Source of the DNA: Rhypophila decipiens
Taxonomy: Eukaryota; Ascomycota; Sordariomycetes; Sordariales; Naviculisporaceae
Reading direction: 5' to 3'
NCBI GenBank assembly: GCA_033297075.1
Contig: MU858096.1
Location: 62,001-126,000 of the forward strand
Length of the DNA: 64,000 nt
In this document: piece after piece, positions 22,673 to 32,879 of the stretch
Position numbering within the stretch: position 1 is the stretch's first letter
Layout: each line of letters opens with the position of its first letter
Notes under the pieces: generated by a model
The model's input: only the letters and a program-made list of their open reading frames with translations
Told to the model about the DNA's origin: nothing
Database searches by the model: none
Made by a program: the position numbers and the translations under genes

Positions 22673-23157
22673 TGTAATTAACAATATCAGCTTAGGTCTG
22701 GTAGTGGTGTGTTGATTAATTAGTTGACAAGAGATGTAAAAATGACAACTTCCAAGACGAGATATTATACACGCTAGGAATGTCCACGGGTACCAGGCAG
22801 TCAGGGTGATGGACAAATAACACCACTAAACCGATGCCGGAAGCACTCACGATGTTGTGGCTCGTATCAAGGGTTTAGCTGATGTAAACCGTAGTAGTTA
22901 TCGATAGGTGGCAGCTGCAGTGAGACCTTGATGCTGGTTGAGGGTCTTGATTGGTCACATGGACGGGTGATGGAGGTTGTGTGGGAGATTTCTGCTTGTC
23001 GTTTGATCAATCAGCTCTCGATGTGGTGTGATGAACAGCAAGTTGGTTTTTATCTGTGAAAAATGGCTTGTCTGGGTCTACCATATTCGCCTTCAACACC
23101 TCTTTTCGGCTTTCAAAACGGCCCGGTCAAACCTTAAGCCCTTGACATCAATGACCA
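22673..23157. other. Intergenic region
   Basis: Promoter side of the effector-like gene and 3' side of the Zn(II)2Cys6 gene. Nothing else recognised. Confidence 0.55.
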
Positions 23158-25290
23158 TCACTTACAAGCCGAGGTAATCCAAGAGTTTTCCTCCTTCTGG
23201 CTTTCGTCGAAAATCCACCTCTGCACGACCCAATAAGACCTCAAGTACCAAATAGCCAGTGGGAACTGCTCCTGACCAACCACCTGCGCAGCCGTTGCCA
23301 GCTTTCTCCTCAGATACCTGATCCTCAGCTGCTTCTCCCTGTCTGCCAGCGCATCACTTGTCTCTGTTCTCCGGTCCTTTGCATTTTCGGCAGGAATCTG
23401 AGGCGTCCCCACCGCCACCAGCCACATGAAGATGCCTGGCAACTCCTTCCAACGCCTCGAAGACACTCGTCGGAGGTTATCGCACAGCCTCTCGGTTAGA
23501 TGGTCGCCTTTAACTTTGGATATCGGTCTCAGCCACATTATTGCCTCGGTATAGATCAGTGCAGTCATGCGGATTGTTTCCGTGACTATTGATTCCTCTG
23601 TGTCGGCGAACTGCCTGCCAGTCTTGTCTTCCAAGGCTTGCAAGCGTCTGTGCATCCAGGAGGCGGTACTTTGGATTTTGGCCGTGTTGGCGATGCGAGT
23701 CCCCTCGCTTACATCCCGACCTATCCTATCCGGACAGTTGATCGACAGGGTGAGAAACTGAATGTCATCTAGAATCTGCGCTGCTTCATCGCTTAGGTGC
23801 AGCTTGTGCCTGAGCTCCATGAATCGCAGGGCAGAGTCACCCAGCGGACTGGCGAGTGACTCGTCTGGAAGTTCCGGGCAGGGAGGACACTTCTTTTTGA
23901 CCGACTCGCCGTTCTGGACACACAAATCGGCCTCGAAGCCGCAGGCGATGGCGTAATCCGCTCTACAGTGTCAGGAATATATAATATGGTCAGCGACACG
24001 CATTCAGGAATCAGCTGGAAGCGGCGTAAATGTCGAGACTCACAACATTAGACAAATGGCAAAGATGGGATCTTGGGCTTTTAGTGGGTCTTGGCCGCCG
24101 TGGTTGTTGACCAAATCTTTGAGACCCTTGAGATGAGCCCACATACTGCTCTCGTGCGCACCCCAAAACCACTGTCATCGGTAAGCCAGGTTAACACGGA
24201 CTTTCCTCCATAGGCAGGGCTCGCAAATTAGAGACTCACCTCTATCATGACCAAGTTGATGATCGACCTGAGCACATCACTCAGGTCGTAGTCCCCCTTG
24301 GTCAAAACTCGATTGATCATGGTCAGTACCTTTGATTTGATCGCCAACGGTTCTGAACTCGACTCTGGTGCCTCTTGTCCCTTTTCGAGAACCTGAACCA
24401 CAGACGCCATTAAGATGGCAATGTTTGGGAAGAGGTGAGATTGTAACATCCAGGGGAGCATAATGACCCGGAATACCGTGGGCATGCTTTCGCCGTCTAT
24501 TGAGACCAGGTTTGGCGCAACAAACTGGAGGACTTTGGAACATGTGAAGCTGTTAGTGAGAGGAGAGTCAATGTTAAGAAGGGTCTGACTCACAAAAGTA
24601 CATGAGCTCGGTGTTTCGAGCAGTATTCTCGACAGGCTCGCTGTTTACGCAGTCGATCGCGCTTAGTACCCCTCCGATAGTAGTTACAGGTTGCCCAGAG
24701 AGCCCTCTACCACAAATCACCAGGCTTCCTTTGGGTCTTGAGACGTCGGAGCCACGACTGCTGTTGATGTATTCATCGTCATGATCGTCTCGTCCTGTTC
24801 GCCAAGGCTTATCAAATTTCTCAATGGTTCTCTTGTCTTTGGCGACTGAGCTGGATTTTGAAGCTGTTCCAGGCAACACATAAACCGACCATTGCACAGG
24901 GTGAGCCGAAGCCGACGGTTGAACTGTTGCCTGAAAGTCCCGTGACGAAGTAACCTCAACTTCAACGTTGCCCGAGCTGACGCGGATGGTCTTGGTCATC
25001 TTATCGTCCCCAACATGCTCCTGGTGAACTATACACTCAACTGGTGGCCATCGTTTGGCGCAGTTCAAGCATGGGTTCCCGGGAGCTGGGAGGACACACT
25101 AGGTGCGAGATTAGCAGATGCCTCGAATTCCTTGTCAATGCAAAACTGTGGTAGTCATACAAGCGACTCAGGTCAGATGCGAACAACTTACCTTCTGCTT
25201 CCTCTTTCTGCACTCCCCGCAAGATTTGGGTAACCTGGGCTGGCGCCTCCCGGACGCCTTCAGCGTTGAAGAGGCCGGTGGTTTCTGCAT
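23158..25290 (-). CDS. Zn(II)2Cys6 transcription factor, 609 aa
   Basis: Five exons: 25192-25290, 24594-25098, 24240-24532, 24044-24171 and 23158-23962, all in frame. The zinc cluster is at residues 24-55 with Cys24, 27, 34, 43, 46 and 55, spacing C-x2-C-x6-C-x8-C-x2-C-x8-C. The first intron falls just before Cys34, a common place in this family. A Ser-rich linker follows. The regulatory half begins about residue 200 with ELMYFFLQFVAPNLVSIDGE, ILPWMLQSHLFPNIAILMAS and ADYAIACGFEADL-like helices, matching the fungal transcription factor family 2 (DUF3468-type) middle domain. It is nuclear and probably binds CGG-type half-sites. It sits within the run of secreted-protein genes, but no target is shown by the sequence. 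Confidence 0.88.
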
Positions 25291-26003
25291 GATGACATCT
25301 CCAGGACCCGACGATCTGGTCGGGTTGCAAAAGAGGCGTAATTCAGGCTATATACCAATGATAAAGGATCAAGCGATCAATGACACCATGGCGGATCTGG
25401 CCGCAACAACTGATCAAAAAGTGGCAGAGATACGACTCTGCACCATGCAATGGTATTCACATCACAGCCCAATCCGTAGGTCGGTCTAGAACATTGACCC
25501 CTGTACACAGCTGAACAGCCATGGCATCGGTTTGACGAATGAGATGCGAGTAGGCTATCATCGGGATATCACGATGTGCAGTGGTGAAGCGGTCAAGCTC
25601 AGTTACTTGTATCCACCACCTGAATCTGTGGCGTTTCTCGCTAGCAAGTGTCTTGTTTGGTATTTGGAGGCGTCCGCGGTCCGCGGAGATGAGTTGCTGA
25701 ACATGGACGTGTGATACTCGACTCTCTGTCCGTAAAAGGCGCCAATACACCTTCAAACACTGAACCAAGTCTATTGTTTGCCTAGAAACTGAATCGGCTA
25801 CAAAGATTATCAACATTCACATGGTGAATGACACAAGTACTGACTGTTCCACCGAGCTCCGCCCTGCACCAAAATTAATCATCTACCATTGTGAGATCCC
25901 AACCAATATCGATATTCATCCTACGCCTCGCTCAAACTCGCAGCTCGCTTCGTTGATTTTCCCAGGTTAACGATGGCCTCGTGACAGTCTGCGTCAGGTG
26001 CCG
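25291..26003. other. Intergenic region upstream of the Zn(II)2Cys6 gene
   Basis: Promoter region. ORFs 25118-25489 plus and 25457-25816 minus are without recognisable domains. No repeat seen. Confidence 0.55.
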
Positions 26004-26110
26004 ACATGCCGACGGATCGCAATTAGATCAACTTGAAGAGGGCGGCCAGAACGCCGATGGACATGCCGATGTATCGCAACTAGTTCAAGATGGCGGCCAG
26101 AATGCCGATG
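26004..26110. repeat. Tandem duplication covering the GPI-signal exon
   Basis: Segment 26004-26060 (ACATGCCGACGGATCGCAAT...GCCGATGG) is repeated with small changes at 26061-26110 (ACATGCCGATGTATCGCAAC...). The second unit contains the last exon of the gene at 26080-26678. The first unit is a decayed extra copy of the same C-terminal coding sequence, just downstream of the stop codon. Confidence 0.75.
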
Positions 26111-26678
26111 ATTATCGCCGCGGAAATGCTGTTGTTATGGGTCAAGGGTTAGCGACTTTGAAGCGTTCGAATCGACACGTCCAGATTCACAGGCACCTGG
26201 GGTGACATTCTCGGAGAGGGAAGGTTACTTACACTCCATGCTTAAAAGGAGAAGCGAGTTCTCCAGCACCTGACTGTGACGATGTCGGGGTCGTGGTAGA
26301 GTCGGTGACAGTCGACTGCTCGCCGTCCTCGGTACTGGTCGGAGCATCAGTGACCGAGGAGAGAGGGACGGAAGCATTGCCGGTCGCGGATGCGGTGCTG
26401 GTCAGATTGGTAGGAGCAACAGTCGTCATGTTGACACTGACCATCGTGACGATGGTCGACGAGTAGCTGGTGCTCAGCGGGTCAACTGAAGAGACACTGC
26501 CAGGGCTTGAAGGGGTAGAGACGCCATCGTAGCCATGGCCGGACCAGACTGTGCTGGTAGAAAGACCGACGGTTATGACACTGGCGGGGGACACGGGCCC
26601 GTACTGAGCAAACGTAGGCGAGACCGCAGTGATGATCAAGAGAGCGTCACGGAACCCGAAAGGGATTGAGAGCATCAT
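26080..26678 (-). CDS. Small GPI-anchored Ser/Thr-rich protein, 164 aa
   Basis: Exons 26233-26678 and 26080-26128. The start at 26678 (MMLSIPFGFRDALLIITAVSPTFA) gives a signal peptide; the open frame extends to 26780 but would bury it. The mature chain is almost wholly Ser/Thr/Val/Pro with N-glycosylation sequons (NMT, NLT, NAS). The tiny last exon completes SPFKHGVISAAIIIGILAAILN, a hydrophobic C-terminal tail preceded by small residues, as in GPI-attachment signals. The unspliced reading would stop right after HGV and lose the tail, so splicing decides anchoring. Wall mannoprotein-like role inferred. A second decayed copy of the last exon lies just downstream. Confidence 0.75.
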
Positions 26679-27403
26679 TTTGTCGATGGATTGGGTGGTT
26701 GTAATCCAGAGAATTGGATGAATAAAGCTTGAGGCTTTTAAAAAGAACTCCAAGAGAAACAACAGATAATTTCTGATCAAACAGGTTGAATGAGTGGTTG
26801 CGGCCTGATCCCAAGTTGTGGTTATGCTGTGGTGGAAGACGGACGGAGAGAACTGGTTGGTGATCGTTCAGATGGATTGGCAATGTGATGATGCCAATTG
26901 GAAAGTCGTCAAATTGGATCGTGGGGCCCTTGAAATCCTCTCCAGATCGGTGAGTGCGTTCCTTCCCATCATCAAGTCGATAGTGGATCGCACGGCCACG
27001 GAGATTTGACGGCCGTGTAGGCGGTGCTGGGTCGTCCCTTCCTGTTCAACGATAGCTTAGCAAACTTTGCTGCCCAGGAGCAGGCAGGTACGTCTTTTAT
27101 TTTGGATAGTCGCTGCCATCCGGATTAACTGTGATGAGGTCGCAGAAACTTGGAAAGGAAGTTGTCAGATCAATCGGAAGGTAACTGGAGAAGGAAGTCA
27201 CGACCTGTGACATTTTTGCATATCCCGAGCTTGACTAACATGAAGGCACCATTTGGTAGGCCAAATGTTATCCGTATTTCTATGTTCATAAGATCGTGCA
27301 AGGTGCCCTCGATTCCTGACAAGACCAAGCAAAATACCAGCAAAATACCCGCAAGAACCAAACAAACTCCAGTAAATAAGGCATGCCGTCCAATCTTACA
27401 CTC
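26679..27403. other. Intergenic region
   Basis: Upstream of the GPI protein gene and downstream of the BIM1-like gene. The overlapping ORF 27150-27698 plus is an antisense shadow. Nothing else recognised. Confidence 0.55.
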
Positions 27404-28158
27404 TTACAGCAGCGCAGCTCCAGCGAGGACCACGCCGGCAACAGTGACCAAGCTCGTCAAAGAGAAGCCGCTCGACGCCAGCATCGCAGCCGAGTTCCCC
27501 TGGGTAGAGGGAGTGGGGGTTGGTGTTCCTGTGGGCGTGCTACTGGTCGAGTCATCTTGGCCTTCGCCGACAAGAGCAGAAAGCTGGGGCTCCGAGACAA
27601 AGTCGGCTTGGAGATTGGTGGCGTTTGCGCAGCTGCTTCTGGCCTCGTTGGTTCCAGAGACGAAGTTGACGACAGCGCACTGCAAGACACGTTGCTAGTC
27701 AGACGACAAGATCCCCACGACGACGGGACCACGGGGGTACAAACCTGGAACAAGAGACCATCTTCACCGAGGCACGCGACGCCAATCACACCCTTCTTGC
27801 CAACCCACTCCTTAGGAGCAGTAATGGCTGGTTCGCAGAACTGGCCCAAGCCAGTTTGTTGGACCTGGGGAAAGAGAGCCGTCCAATTGTTCTTGCTAGT
27901 GTCCTCGGCGGTAGCCCGGAATAGCCATGTGGCTTGGGGGTGAGTGAGTCGGACGTTTATGAAGTCGCCGTCAACGTGGAAGTCAGTTGCTTCATTCTTG
28001 GCAAGATCAGGAGTGATGGCGCCACAAGGTCCGTTGGCGAGCTTGTCGTCGTCGATCTTCTCGCCCTCAAGGGATTTTGGGTTAATGAGGACAAAATGCG
28101 CGCTGGCAGTTGAGAGGAGCAGCAGCGATGCCGTGATGAAGGAGCGAAGCGGTGCCAT
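27404..28158 (-). CDS. BIM1-like (LPMO-like X325) copper protein, GPI-anchored, 229 aa
   Basis: Exons 27745-28158 and 27404-27679 (intron 65 nt). The signal peptide ends SASA at residue 20, leaving His21 as the mature N-terminus (HFVLINPKSLEG). An N-terminal His is the copper-ligating 'histidine brace' start shared with lytic polysaccharide monooxygenases. The rest fits the X325/BIM1 family: GPCG near residue 45, FHVDGDFINVRLTHPQATWLF, GQFCEP, GVIGVACLGEDGLLFQCAVVNF. A Ser/Thr/Pro linker and a hydrophobic tail (LTSLVTVAGVVLAGAALL) form a GPI signal. In Cryptococcus BIM1 is a surface copper-acquisition factor; oxidative polysaccharide cleavage has not been shown for that family. The intron must be removed, since read-through shifts frame and loses the GPI tail. 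Confidence 0.9.
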
Positions 28159-30407
28159 TGTGAATGAGTCTTTGAGAATAAAGTAATAATTGGAGAAGAT
28201 TGTTCGACTAATTACCATACATCAGTCAATCTTGCCAGTCAATGGAGGAAGGAATTTGCGCCAGGCGCATAGTTGGGGGGCGGGCGCAGGCTTTTAAACA
28301 GGGACCTTGATGATCAGAAGTGGAGTGGAGGGTCCATGGGGATGGAAGCTCGACAGGAGGTTGCGCCAATGATGCGAGGGTATATTGCGCACGCCAAGCC
28401 GGGAGATCTGGAGACGGGAGAAGAGTTCCAAGACCTTGGACAGCGTTGGGATGAGCGATGACAAAAATAAATAAAAAGACTTGATAATTACCTACCCAGC
28501 TGCTATCAGATAGGATGTCACAGAGTGGAACGACAAAGATCAAGAGCTGTTGTCAAGTTGATGGCAATGATAACGGCTTGACTGTCAAATCTCGAATTTA
28601 CAAACAGGAAAGAATATGGATGGATGTGTGGTTATAGTGTTGAGCTTCGGGAGGGACATGAACACGGGCAGGCATTTGTCGGCCGGCAGCAGCTTGCGTT
28701 TTATTGTCGAGTAGGTAACCAGAGTGGCAGAGTCAGGATCAAATTGAGCTATGACGGCAAAGGCGCCGAAGCCTGAACTACCTCAGCAAAGGGAGGGTTT
28801 GTCACGGCTCTTGTCCCGACTCTTGTTGAACGCTGAGCCTCAAGGGGGGTGTAATACGTATCTGGGTGTTGGAAGCGATGAAACAACCGGAAGCCCCCTT
28901 TTTCTGCAGTCTGGCAACGGGTTTTTCCGACTGATGGTCAGGGAAGGGTCTAATAGAGAAATGATACATGTAGGAAATACTGAGGCAATTTGAATAAGGC
29001 AGGTGGTTTGTGTGTTCCCCGGAAAGTACTACCTACTTGATGGTTCGTGGTGAAATCTCAAGCTTTCCTGCCAAGACTTCTCCGAGAATGTCGTGTTTCG
29101 CTGCATTGCGGGGTACTTTCGACATGTACATTACGGTTAAGCCATGAACATCACCAGTTCCTGTTGAAAATGGAACTAAATAGACCCGGGTACCTGTCAA
29201 CATCATGAGGCTGTTTCCACGAAACCGGATCCGCGTGTATACGAATCGTGTATTTGCAGGAAACGAGCACGTTTCCAACGTGGTGATCTCTGCAAACGAA
29301 AGTTCCAGCCCCCGCAAACCTGGAAGGGCAGTGATGTGGAGGGGCAGAGGGGGTACGAAGGACCGGGAGGTACGGAGTAACACCAACCACACGGTTGGTG
29401 GCGGCGGGACCACGCTTGCCTCAAAACGGGTGCCACGGGCGGTCGGCAGCGGTCCATTCCACGGGTGCGCCTTTCCGCATCAGGGATAGTCCGCGTGCAT
29501 TTGAGCAAATTGTGGCTCACAAGCGTCAGCTTCTCCACGAAATCCAACCACTGACAACTTGCTCTTTCTCAGTATTGCTGATGATCTATCTCCAAACCAG
29601 CTCGAAACCAGGAAACCGCAACACTTTTACTGAGGAAGTGAACGGGAATGAGGCCCAAACTTTATATCCGTCCGGTGAAGAGCTGAGTTTTCCAGAGCAT
29701 CTCTGTGTCATGGGAAGGAGAGTGCGACTGAAGCAACAAGACCACAATGACTGACCCGGCCCAGAATTGCCAGCATAATCAGTGCCACCGCCAAGAGATC
29801 TTGTGTTCACAGAAGATTCTCAAGACATCTTTCCCGATTTAGCCTCATAGACGTACAAAGGTCATGCCACCAACAATCTCATTGTTCGGTGTATGCTTTG
29901 TTCTGTAGCCAAAAAACACAGAGTGCTTGGCAAGTGGCACACACGTTTCGGTCCCTTCGACTCTTCGACCACACTATTTTTGCCAAGTCAGTGAGTGAGA
30001 GGCGTGGGGGACGTTTAACTTGCTCAATTCTCCACTCCGCCGTCTGCAGCGCCAGCCGTTCCCATGTTATAACCATTCTTGCTTCGCGACAGGGGTACCA
30101 CCTCTACCTTGATTTTCTTTTGCTTTCTGATCTTTGATGTATTTGATGTCCCTTGGCCAATACCAGTCACGCTTTGAGAGAAACGACCGATCTTGCTGGC
30201 GGGTTTGTAACAAACTCTCAGACACTGCATCAGTATTCACCGCCGGCCACGGATTCGGTTCCCTACGAGAAGTTGGCAGGATCACGATGTGTCCTTGAGT
30301 CGCAAGTCCCATACGACCCCGCATCGCACTCTCTCAACCCTCTGGAGGAAGCGAAGTTTACCAAAGTAGTTTACGGATACGAGAGTAGACAAAGACTGGT
30401 CGTTAAG
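28159..30407. other. Long intergenic region before the ferric reductase
   Basis: 2.2 kb without a supported gene. ORFs at 28226-28543, 29033-29413 (both minus) and 29395-29754 (plus) carry no known motif and overlap one another on opposite strands. The plus frame open from 30153 runs into the ferric reductase but is probably 5' leader. Confidence 0.55.
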
Positions 30408-32392
30408 ATGTCTCACAATCATGGAGGAATGAGCATGGGAACGACGGGGACCTTCCAGTCCGTCAATATGGGACTGGCCCGCGACTTCTGGTATATCGTG
30501 GCTGGAGTGATGGGCCTCACGGTTATTGTCCGTGTGGTAAACTACTACAAATCCACCAGACGGTGAGTCTCCTTCCCGCCTCGAAGAAGCGGTCGGTTCC
30601 GTGGTAGGAATACTCACACGCTCGCGCCCTCAGGTTACGGATACAGGCTTCCAAGTCGGTCGACTTCCCGACGAAACCAAGCAACAAATTCCTCGAAATA
30701 TGGGCAACCATAACAACAGTCGTGCGCGAGGCCAGCTACCCGCAATTGCACATTGGAGTCAAGGGGCTCTCCTGGATGACACCCCCACCGCTCGGCCGTG
30801 TTGTTTCGCTCCTCATATACTGGGCCATCATCATCTACATGATGACCTCGGGCGCCATTGTGAAAGATGCCTACTTTTGGGAGCGAATCGGGTTCCGGAA
30901 TGCCTGGGTCACTGTGATGCAGCTACCACTGCTGTACCTGCTCGCATCAAAGTGCAGCATATTGGGCATAATTGCGGGGACAAGCCACGAGCGTCTCAAC
31001 TGGCTTCACAGATGGGTCGGCCGCACCATGTTTGTGACGGCGTCGGTCCATGGCTGGCACTTTTGGACGCAATGGGTACTGGCCGACTTTGTGGAATACG
31101 AGCTTCAGGTGATGCCCATGGTCAAGTATGGGCTGGGAGCCTGGGCGGTTCTGCTCTGGTCCTTGATTGCTTCGTTTGGACCGCTCAGGCGAATGGCCTA
31201 TGAGGTGTTTGTGATTCAACACATTCTCAGCGCTGTCGTATTCCTCTGGCTGGTTTATGTCCACGTCCCTCCCGAGTCCCAGTGGACTGTCTGGTTTGCG
31301 ATTGCAGCGCTCTGCTTTGATCGGGCCTGCCGGGCCGTTCTCCTCGTCTGGCAAAACGTCAAGTTTGCGCCTAACAAGTCAAAGTGCAAAGGCGGGCAGA
31401 GAATCGGACACCAGGCGCAAATCAGGGCTGTCGGAGACTCCATCACAGTCATAACAATCAAGGATGTTCATTTCAAGTGGCGCGCGGGCCAACATCTCTA
31501 CCTCTGGATGCCCAGGATTGGCATCGCCGAGGCCCACCCCTACACGATTGCTTGCGCTCATCAGCTTCCCGAGACCTGCATTTGCAACAGCATCCAGCTC
31601 GTGGTACGGAAGCACGGCGGCTTTTCTCGACGACTGCACGATTTCGCGACCAAGTCCCAGAACGAAGGAAAGAAGGAGCGGCTGACAGCCTTCGTGTCTG
31701 GTCCTTATGGGGCTCCACCACGGTGGGATATCTACGAGACTCTGGTGCTCATTTCTGCCTCGACCGGTGCCTCTTTCACCTTGCCGATCCTGGAGAGCGT
31801 TCTCCAGTCGAAGCAGACAAACTGCACCAAGAGAATCGACTTCCTCTTGACCGCAAAACAGGGCGAAGAGATTGACTTTTACGTCACAAGGTTGCACGAG
31901 TTTATCGAGCGTGCCAAAACCATTGGCATTGACCTTCTCGTCCACATTGCCGTGACTCGGAGCACTTCAGCATCCTCGGATCAACTAGCTGGGTTGGGCG
32001 TCAAAGCCGTGGGCTCCTCATCAGCCTCGTCGACGGGTAGCAACCTTGACAAGGAGATGGATGTGAACGCGTCGGAAAGGCCGCCGACCGATATCGAGAA
32101 TGCTAGGAGAGGAGGGTTGACGCCGCGGAGGACTGTGACCAACGCCAGTGCGAACTCGAATGCCAGCACTGACTCCCATGTGCACCAGTCATCGGTTCGG
32201 CCCGACATAGAAGCCTTTATCCGGTGCCCGGTCGAGGCAACTGGTGGCGAGACGAGCGTGGTCGTCTGCGGAGGGCCGTCGCTTGTATCTAGGGTCAGAA
32301 ACTGCGTTGCCAGCTTGTCCGACGAGAGGGCAGTACACAAGGGCACCGGGGCGCAAGGAATCCAGCTGCATGTCGAGGAGTATAGCTTCTAA
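30408..32392 (+). CDS. Ferric reductase-like transmembrane oxidoreductase (FRE family), 637 aa
   Basis: Exons 30408-30562 and 30634-32392. The chosen start gives MSHNHGGMSMG, a His/Met-rich N-terminus common in fungal ferric reductases; the frame is open upstream to 30153. Helices lie at about 28-45, 92-110, 130-150, 165-180, 200-220 and 230-260. Candidate haem ligands are His in FVTASVHGWHF and in VFVIQHILSAVVFLWLVYVHV. The FAD-binding motif is HPYTIA (usual HPFT), and NAD(P)H-binding motifs are GPYG and VVCGGPSLV near the end. It moves electrons from cytosolic NADPH through FAD and two haems to extracellular Fe(III) or Cu(II). An Asn/Ser-rich insert (about 530-590) splits the NADPH domain. 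No multicopper oxidase or iron permease is adjacent in this window. Confidence 0.9.
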
Positions 32393-32879
32393 TTGTAGTG
32401 GCCATGGTGGCTCGGAAATCTGTTGGATGTTGTTAAAAGGCAAGCGTGGCGTTTCGGCTTGGATCGGGCATTTTCTTTTCTTTTATTTTCCGTCTCTAGC
32501 AACGGGATTACGCTTTTTGCATTTTGGACAATACCATTATAGCGCTTGGAATACTGCATCACTTTCATCTTGATAAAATGGTGCAAAAATTATGCACTTA
32601 CTGCTCACCGAGGTGAATCCAAGCTCTCGGTCGTTGGGGTTTTAAAAGTGGGGCAACGCGAAATCTCACCGTTGGAGACAAGGAAGCAATTTTTTCTCGG
32701 CCGTTGGGCAGAATTAAGTTCTGAGTCACGGATCGAAACAAACTCTGTCACCTCCCCTCAGGCTTCGGACTGTGTATGACTCCAAATGTAATGATACAGC
32801 GAGGGCTTTACTGAGACCACATGCAATTAACCCTCTCTTCTTTACCTTATCGCTTTTATCGACGGTTATCCTCCATGTC
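32393..32879. other. Promoter and leader region of arginyl-tRNA synthetase
   Basis: Contains the CPC1/GCN4-type sites listed separately; otherwise nothing recognised. Confidence 0.6.
32722..32728. promoter_or_regulatory. CPC1/GCN4-type site TGAGTCA
   Basis: A perfect 7-bp palindromic bZIP site 158 bp before the long-form start of arginyl-tRNA synthetase. A half-match TGACTC is at 32777-32782. Aminoacyl-tRNA synthetase genes are classic targets of cross-pathway (amino-acid starvation) control, so the placement makes sense. Confidence 0.6.

Noticed and set aside
28226..30150. Several 80-130-aa ORFs on both strands
   Set aside because: Short, overlapping, without motifs or signal peptides.
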